Shown: in pieces, positions 40,601-42,666 of the stretch
Position numbering within the stretch: the stretch's first letter is position 1
Layout of the letters: each line of letters begins with the position of its first letter
DNA from: a virus
Strand: one strand, 5' to 3'
Length of the DNA: 42,666 nucleotides
IMG/VR virus record: IMGVR_UViG_3300025508_000043
Span: 1-42,666 of that record
The notes under the pieces: model-generated
The model's database searches: none
The model's input: only the letters and a program-made list of their open reading frames with translations
Told to the model about the DNA's origin: nothing
Made by a program: the position numbers and the translations under genes

Positions 40601-40683
40601 GTATTTGGTTAGGTTGTACTGATGCAACTGCAAACAACTATGACCCAACAGCTACTACAGATGATGGTTCTTGTATGTATTAA
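31615..40683 (+). CDS. Giant tail hub/stem protein with C-terminal Cys-repeat and FN3-like domains
   Basis: 3022 residues in one frame. The start MPEIKHTFTGGKMNKDHDER, then LIKSGEYRDAMNIQVTTSEG, resembles P22 gp10-like tail-stabilisation proteins of crAss-like and marine phages, read from memory. Residues 1-2370 are beta-rich, with long Gly/Asn/Asp-rich loops. From residue 2390 on it has cysteine repeats of the form GC(T/I/M)DxxAxNYDxxAxxDDGSC, interrupted by two fibronectin-III-like domains (about 2570-2675 and 2785-2890). It ends with a repeat plus Met-Tyr. Probably the tail stem and distal adhesion region, where repeats contact the cell surface. Immediately follows the neck genes. Confidence 0.8.
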   Translation: MPEIKHTFTGGKMNKDHDERLIKSGEYRDAMNIQVTTSEGSDVGTMQNVLGNAGVCTNLGCIPDNSYTVGSISDEKNDTLYWLVAGGAFSDLQQHLYDAYSNTYSASTAVGDVLYSKDLIMRKTPNGCEPVFVDIYGFALANSESVLGDGNAAEGVTNTLVIPIEYDNGKPLLSQIEVGMTVHGLDDTLTPNTSTANVISVGALKKIDTVYTPNTYTCQGAVLTPGGGVDFDGDYSGSGGFEIDYSVAGSAGTWAVGDAIPITGRLIVNASAFDQISNYLLSTYGAEQVPTPTTPQVGDRISVTNPAVGGTNIVVSHALITDIEDVNFGGSVGGDYKIITVDQPVSNWAGAASFSANGQGMINGEANAYNFDINLVADGNVTPMPPLDTMAFTSGTMLTVDRSGTCFRPYIDLPSNSPWLDEIYNVFFNNNTSYIQGSEIKIKVNPAWPDASGFGDGWAGCIDWETTYDAGSGFALNGPTTNRLHMAQCDDFSIEVTPTSTYNYLSLVASGDLGQDVVLLDKEIDLGTNTAYFNFQRDRVLNFRADRLITGINVIDDMLFWTDGHTEPKKINIQRSIDGTIPDGSAHTRVVTDVTTTTIPVMEEHITVIKQPPTHPLSMELSTGRKEEHTHTGVMMISTEGSQPSSSFIGGDGTSETTDHYDFSSMNVGDFFNVEIASDIYGGEEFTLRNVDGKPWGPNTKVVFKEFTEDSAPDIPVLQYTIKATVGGWSGNKMEATAGDPAKVSFRVDFIEGSVPSTDSVLKFAIDVFDESEKLFEFKFPRFSYRYKYADGEYSTFAPFTEVAFVPGGFSYHPKKGYNLGMTNRIKTVTIKDFVTPLTPSDVIAIDILYKDDQSPNIYVVDTVASNDETVNGHNEWQANEYIISSDIIHSILPANQLLRPWDNVPRKAVAQEITKNRLVYANYTQGYDLTVGGKNIKPQFKHSLVNNKNSIKSIKSLREYQLGVVFIDKYGRETPVITNRSGGFKISKSESSNKNQLKVGLSEMTIPSDMEYFKFFVKETSGEYYNMAMDRWYDADDGSVWLAFPSSDRNKIDEDTFLILKKGVESSSLVKEPAKYKIISIENQAPDFIKTTKYNIGDVQQDGGVGNDSLLYGASMDNAPKRGRNNFSCLASRFNGTSLSQVEEIKEELYVEFYIQGKPNVSHRYKINSASRDKMDDGTLGEDFNFTIDGFFGDDINFILNGTTTSPSSVLSTAKTRFYKGVLENAAKFDGKFFVKIYADEYFNKYIANPPVTDDDRVEYGGIDFKKIYYCSPDHHAVHDGDYGDGAIAFGNNNFIQDAFESVYDNMPSFAVAGNSLLNSSHRNNDLYFTILTRHLKLMSGMVWWQGGIPDPANSTKPAYQPGSVTANRAFFKNNLVSMWDYKGHSVNDEDGWFDYSIGQSDSYGLKLLWGLQNDLNARGIAEGDHGYEDVFFIDGGPIAGNNSGMNGALNHISYEGEDYNHGNPRTNFGIRNSGTYGEIDLGFGPIMPDKTYPNRGSGGWSWESVWGGDKKDILNWHHGDEKIFDLNRDGSRYEDAGKYLDRLASGKKFHWLEDPTKTIYTLSTATKRNNRTRITGEGDINTYAYSFRYEDWMTNDNNDFWSSRYADRNLIARIAHPHFYTGENFSKSNIGTFKPAMTNWEPTNYENGGVGPIPGGRTIQFHASLATALSATPTETIKSIANSWTNNSFKVSKQHINQAWDSNNGTTLDVDGDDIAGEFTSVVEGMILTHIGSSSITNITTNGEFIKTPLLIDSIVGSGDDYIINIVGYKNVRSTSSNAVGLYSLNSQGTGSDGVFDLTFRQPAMNGLSVNSIKNLNRESFSTEANWIGIGAVGYTLEFLEPVERETLLPKNPSVWETEPKESTDLDIYYEISGKNPVHLNKDTIKLAAPIGSTISVNNQIKTAIIPTVIGYTTVPNKTLVLEPPVCIGALSNCPEGAMPIDIGNDDVTITRPDGSEITARVEDFVEVAGTPGLANKIVLNENISNSSYTLSWHNCYSFGNGVESNRIRDSFNLPYITSGVKASTTLEGEYKEEHRKYGLIYSGIYNSTSGINNLNQFIQAEKITKDVNPVYGSIQKLHTRDSNLIALCEDKILKILAHKDALYNADGNPQLIATDKVLGQTTPFVGEYGISTNPESFASESYRAYFTDKVRGSVMRLSKDGLTSISDAGMKDWFRDNLKLSSKLVGSYDDHKGEYNITLNQTADPDNAKSVTYREDVRGWVSFKSFVPENGLSCANQYYTFKEGDIYQHHLEKDVFDNPVNRNTFYNVHAPSSFNVIFNDQPGVVKSFKTLNYEGSQSKIDENLQDGQYYNLQDKEGWYVSNIETDLEKGSLNEFIRKEGKWFNYIKGKEGVVTNSGVVVGGFDNSDTSFQGIGRVDGNPTASMAGGCTDPTAFNYNPSAVVDAGNCISAVLGCTDSQSETYDSTANTDDGSCNYPGCTNPSAFNYDSSANSNDGSCVGVINGCTDNSMFNYDGAANTDDGSCIAIITGCIDPTADNYNDTANTDDGNCMYTVYGCIDVNACNYDTAANTDDGSCGYCGDSAADNYSANVEDTCTNGCVYCAFNDNSLQSLTTSSNSIIVNDSATSIDIAWSSIAANPGTAPIVSYDVRYSVSGLDTWTVINNVPNNTNIWYQTYTIQGLTHSTAYDIQVRKICNNTASGWSPILTLSTQFAEIWGCTDATACNYDPLANMPDIYNVLCNYTSCAGCMDATASNYDATATIDDGSCIPVVNGCTDNSAFNYDVNANADDGSCIPFIYGCTDADSCNFDPTVNTDDGSCIGACSSFIDSVNISGNFVNDVTLGVYNTEVTVAWDTLTDPDASTGHRIKYKKSSDSGWVLVAGLSAGSGSTVISAIFEENEDYDFRVKAICSGSGCNESWSSITTVNIGAFYGCTDPNATNYVNGATTDDNSCLYLTEGCMYGLADNYDPNASANNLSLCTFTTTAGPGCMDSTQFNYDPNATSDDGDCQPFTYGCINSTASNYNSTVNTSDGSCIWLGCTDATANNYDPTATTDDGSCMY
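38782..40674 (+). repeat. Cysteine repeat array inside the tail protein (15 clear units plus one degenerate)
   Basis: Units average 21-24 residues: six clear ones and a degenerate seventh (38782-39300), an FN3-like domain, four units (39648-39965), a second FN3-like domain, then five units to the end. Each has a Cys near its start and a Cys at its end with a DDGSC close. Some encode close DNA repeats (GATGATGGTTCTTGT). Disulfide or calcium binding is plausible by analogy with similar Bacteroidetes surface proteins. Confidence 0.8.
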
Positions 40684-40695
40684 TAAATAATAATT

Positions 40696-41067
40696 ATGCA
40701 AATATTAACATTAAATATTGACGGTGATATAAATGCTAGTCTTCAGGTTGGAGACATAGCATACTACTCTTCACCTGGAACAGTGGCTACCAGTGGCTTT
40801 GCAACCGTTAACACTGGTGGTATATTATTAATTGGAGAAGTAACAGAGATAGATAGTGCTTTATCGCAAATAAAAGTATTATACAATAACTGCGACACTT
40901 GCCCAGCACCTCCCACTGCTAACGACTATATTATGTTTGCTAAAAACAAAGTGGTTAACTCCTCTAGTTTAGCTGGTTATTATGCGGATGTAAAGTTTAA
41001 AAATTATTCTACAGATAAAATTGAAATGTTTTCAGTTGGTTCGGAAATATCAGAAAGTAGTAAATAA
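40696..41067 (+). CDS. Hypothetical tail-associated protein, 123 aa
   Basis: 123 residues starting MQILTLNIDGDINASLQVGD. Beta-rich, with a Cys pair in NNCDTCPAPP and the C-terminus FSVGSEISESSK, which I recall in marine phage proteins encoded after tail genes. No known function. Located between the giant tail protein and the fibre-like gene. Confidence 0.65.
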   Translation: MQILTLNIDGDINASLQVGDIAYYSSPGTVATSGFATVNTGGILLIGEVTEIDSALSQIKVLYNNCDTCPAPPTANDYIMFAKNKVVNSSSLAGYYADVKFKNYSTDKIEMFSVGSEISESSK

Positions 41068-41081
41068 ATAAATATATAATT

Positions 41082-42666
41082 ATGCCACACGGATATCCAC
41101 ATACTTCTAGCACAACATCTACTCAAAGTAGAACAAACGCTCAAGGACTAGTAGCACCTCCTGGCTTTCACTACATGCCAGATGGTACTTTAATGTCAGA
41201 TGCCGCTCACGCTAAACTTTATGATACAAAGATTATACAAGCTTTTGATTTAGATTTATCAGATATAAATGCATCTGGTGAGGTTCGATCGTTTACTGTA
41301 AAGGGGTCTAACAATAGTGAGTTTAGGTTAGAAATTAAAAACGAAGATAATTACTATTATAACTTTACTACAAACTCCTTTCAAGTCGCCCAAAGCACTC
41401 TTAAAGAGAAAGCGGTTGGTGGTAGTTACAATGGTAGAATAAAATTCCCAACAGTAACAGACGACGATCAATACGACATATTTTTATATGCCATGCCCGG
41501 AACAAAGCACGCTCTATATAATGAAGTTAGATTTGGTGATGGTAGTATAGATATAAATAGTTCAACGGGCTCTAGTTCTTTAATCATGCAAAAAGTTGTA
41601 CACCAATACACTGATGTGACGTTGACAATATCAAACTATTCTCCAAGTGGAACTATTGAGCTTGGAAGTTTATCTACAAAGCAAATCGCTTTGTCAAGAG
41701 GGAAAAGTTTAAGTAAAACTCCATTTGAAATATCCTGCTCTGTAACCACGGCTGCAAAGTCATATAGAATTATAAAACAACCATCAGCAAATGACGTTAT
41801 AGCTTTTATAGAGCCGGTGATTGGATCTGCGCCAGTTGATTTACCAGGAGAAAAAATATATCCGGTTGTTAGTAACACAGACACTGTAGATGGTACTGGT
41901 TTTGCTGCTGGTACTGCGGTTAAGATTGTTATGGATACTAACGTTGCTGACAAAATGGTTGTAGGAGATAAAATAACTATAGCAACAACCGCCTTAACAG
42001 ATACGGTAGATGGCGCTGTTTCTAGTGGCGTAAAAGTTGTTATGGACAACAATGTTGCTACAAAAATGGCTGTTGGTGATAGAATTACAGCTACTTTATC
42101 TGGTGTTCCACATGTTCTTTTAAACCAAACAAATCCTACAATAGTAACTGTTGCCGCTTTAAATCCAGACGGTGACAATGCTAAAGAGTTTTCAATGTCA
42201 CAAGCAGTAGGTTTGGCCGATGGTGAAACGTTAACTTTTACTCCAAAATGCAATAGAGAGTTATTTACAGTTGCGGCTTTAAACCCAGATGAAGATAACG
42301 CAAAAGAGTTTTCTTATGTAGATTCAGCAGGTGGTACAAGTTCTAGATTTGGTGTTCGTGATGGAGCTACGTTGAGCTTTAGCAATCAAAAGAATTTTAG
42401 TTGGCCTATAACTAAAGCTAACTTAGTTAAAGAGGGTATGATAGTTGTGCCGGGCACTAATGTTACAGCGGGCACTATGGTTGGTGTATATGAAGATAAG
42501 ACAACAATATTTGAGGGCACTAAAGACGAGAGGGTAATCATTAAAAACACAAGACCAGCTATAAGTACAGTTGGTAAAACCCCAACAATAGCAAAAGGAC
42601 TAATCACGGCTCAAGACGGTGATGTTGTTTTTGACAAACAGCAAGTGTTAGCTTTAGCTGGTGACA
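41082..42666 (+). CDS. Fibre-like protein, N-terminal part (partial)
   Basis: ATG at 41082 opens a frame with no stop for 528 codons, to the right window edge. It starts MPHGYPHTSSTTSTQSRTNA and is beta-rich with Gly/Thr/Val repeats. Two internal repeat pairs are visible: TDTVDG...VKIVMD with TDTVDG...VKVVMD (about residues 266-314), and TVAALNPDGDNAKEFS with TVAALNPDEDNAKEFS (about 355-410). The pattern fits a tail fibre or spike body. The receptor-binding end would be outside the window. Confidence 0.7.
   Translation, partial: MPHGYPHTSSTTSTQSRTNAQGLVAPPGFHYMPDGTLMSDAAHAKLYDTKIIQAFDLDLSDINASGEVRSFTVKGSNNSEFRLEIKNEDNYYYNFTTNSFQVAQSTLKEKAVGGSYNGRIKFPTVTDDDQYDIFLYAMPGTKHALYNEVRFGDGSIDINSSTGSSSLIMQKVVHQYTDVTLTISNYSPSGTIELGSLSTKQIALSRGKSLSKTPFEISCSVTTAAKSYRIIKQPSANDVIAFIEPVIGSAPVDLPGEKIYPVVSNTDTVDGTGFAAGTAVKIVMDTNVADKMVVGDKITIATTALTDTVDGAVSSGVKVVMDNNVATKMAVGDRITATLSGVPHVLLNQTNPTIVTVAALNPDGDNAKEFSMSQAVGLADGETLTFTPKCNRELFTVAALNPDEDNAKEFSYVDSAGGTSSRFGVRDGATLSFSNQKNFSWPITKANLVKEGMIVVPGTNVTAGTMVGVYEDKTTIFEGTKDERVIIKNTRPAISTVGKTPTIAKGLITAQDGDVVFDKQQVLALAGD

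Noticed and set aside
38782-40674. CRISPR array
   Set aside because: The DNA repeats are coding repeats of a protein in one frame with variable unit length and no non-coding spacers.
41636-42607. Minus-strand frames over the fibre-like gene
   Set aside because: They are antisense to a continuous frame with internal repeats; no start context or neighbours support them.

Overview
The window is a segment of an AT-rich tailed-phage genome, most likely a short-tailed phage of a marine Bacteroidetes (Flavobacteriia) host. Evidence for the host: almost no gene has a purine-rich Shine-Dalgarno, and starts sit instead behind A/T-rich leaders; flavobacterial-type lipoprotein and secretion signals are present; and the giant tail protein ends in GCTDxxAxNYDxxAxxDDGSC repeats, a type common in Bacteroidetes surface proteins. 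The order TerL, portal, scaffold-like protein, major capsid protein, two neck or ring-like proteins and a giant tail protein resembles crAss-like phages and their marine relatives. That placement is recognition from memory, not a database result. Neither window end looks like a genome end: both terminal genes run off.

Layout. Positions 1-11996 are a dense leftward (minus-strand) set of about 40 genes, mostly small and often coupled by ATGA or TAATG overlaps. Its distal half holds recombination and nucleic-acid functions: a RecE-like exonuclease (partial), an ERF annealing protein, a sigma-70-like factor, a 5'(3')-deoxyribonucleotidase, a T4 DenV-type pyrimidine-dimer glycosylase, an ATP-dependent DNA ligase and a glutaredoxin. 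Its proximal half (6.7-12 kb) is mostly unknown small proteins, including a cluster of exported or membrane proteins at 8.8-10.3 kb. Seven copies of a 34-bp element (17-base box, exactly 8 variable bases, 9-base box) divide this half into blocks, and three tRNA T-arm-like elements lie at block ends. A gene-free 356-nt stretch (6351-6706) has tRNA-like and other RNA-fold potential.

Positions 11997-12347 are the divergent intergenic region, with outward promoter elements, a G-tract cluster and an inverted repeat. It is a candidate control region or replication origin.

Positions 12348-42666 are rightward late genes: small basic proteins (several opening with a shared PFKMK-type N-terminus), GroEL plus GroES, a winged-helix protein, a small HExxH protein, a holin, a LamG-like protein, a second GroES-like protein, a possible small terminase, TerL, portal, scaffold-like protein, major capsid protein followed by a strong terminator, neck or ring proteins, a 3022-residue tail protein, and a partial fibre-like protein.

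A working model, which is inference: the leftward genes, read from the repeated element, take over the host, repair and recombine DNA and alter the envelope. The phage sigma factor may redirect host RNA polymerase, and the chaperonin pair and the late cluster build virions.
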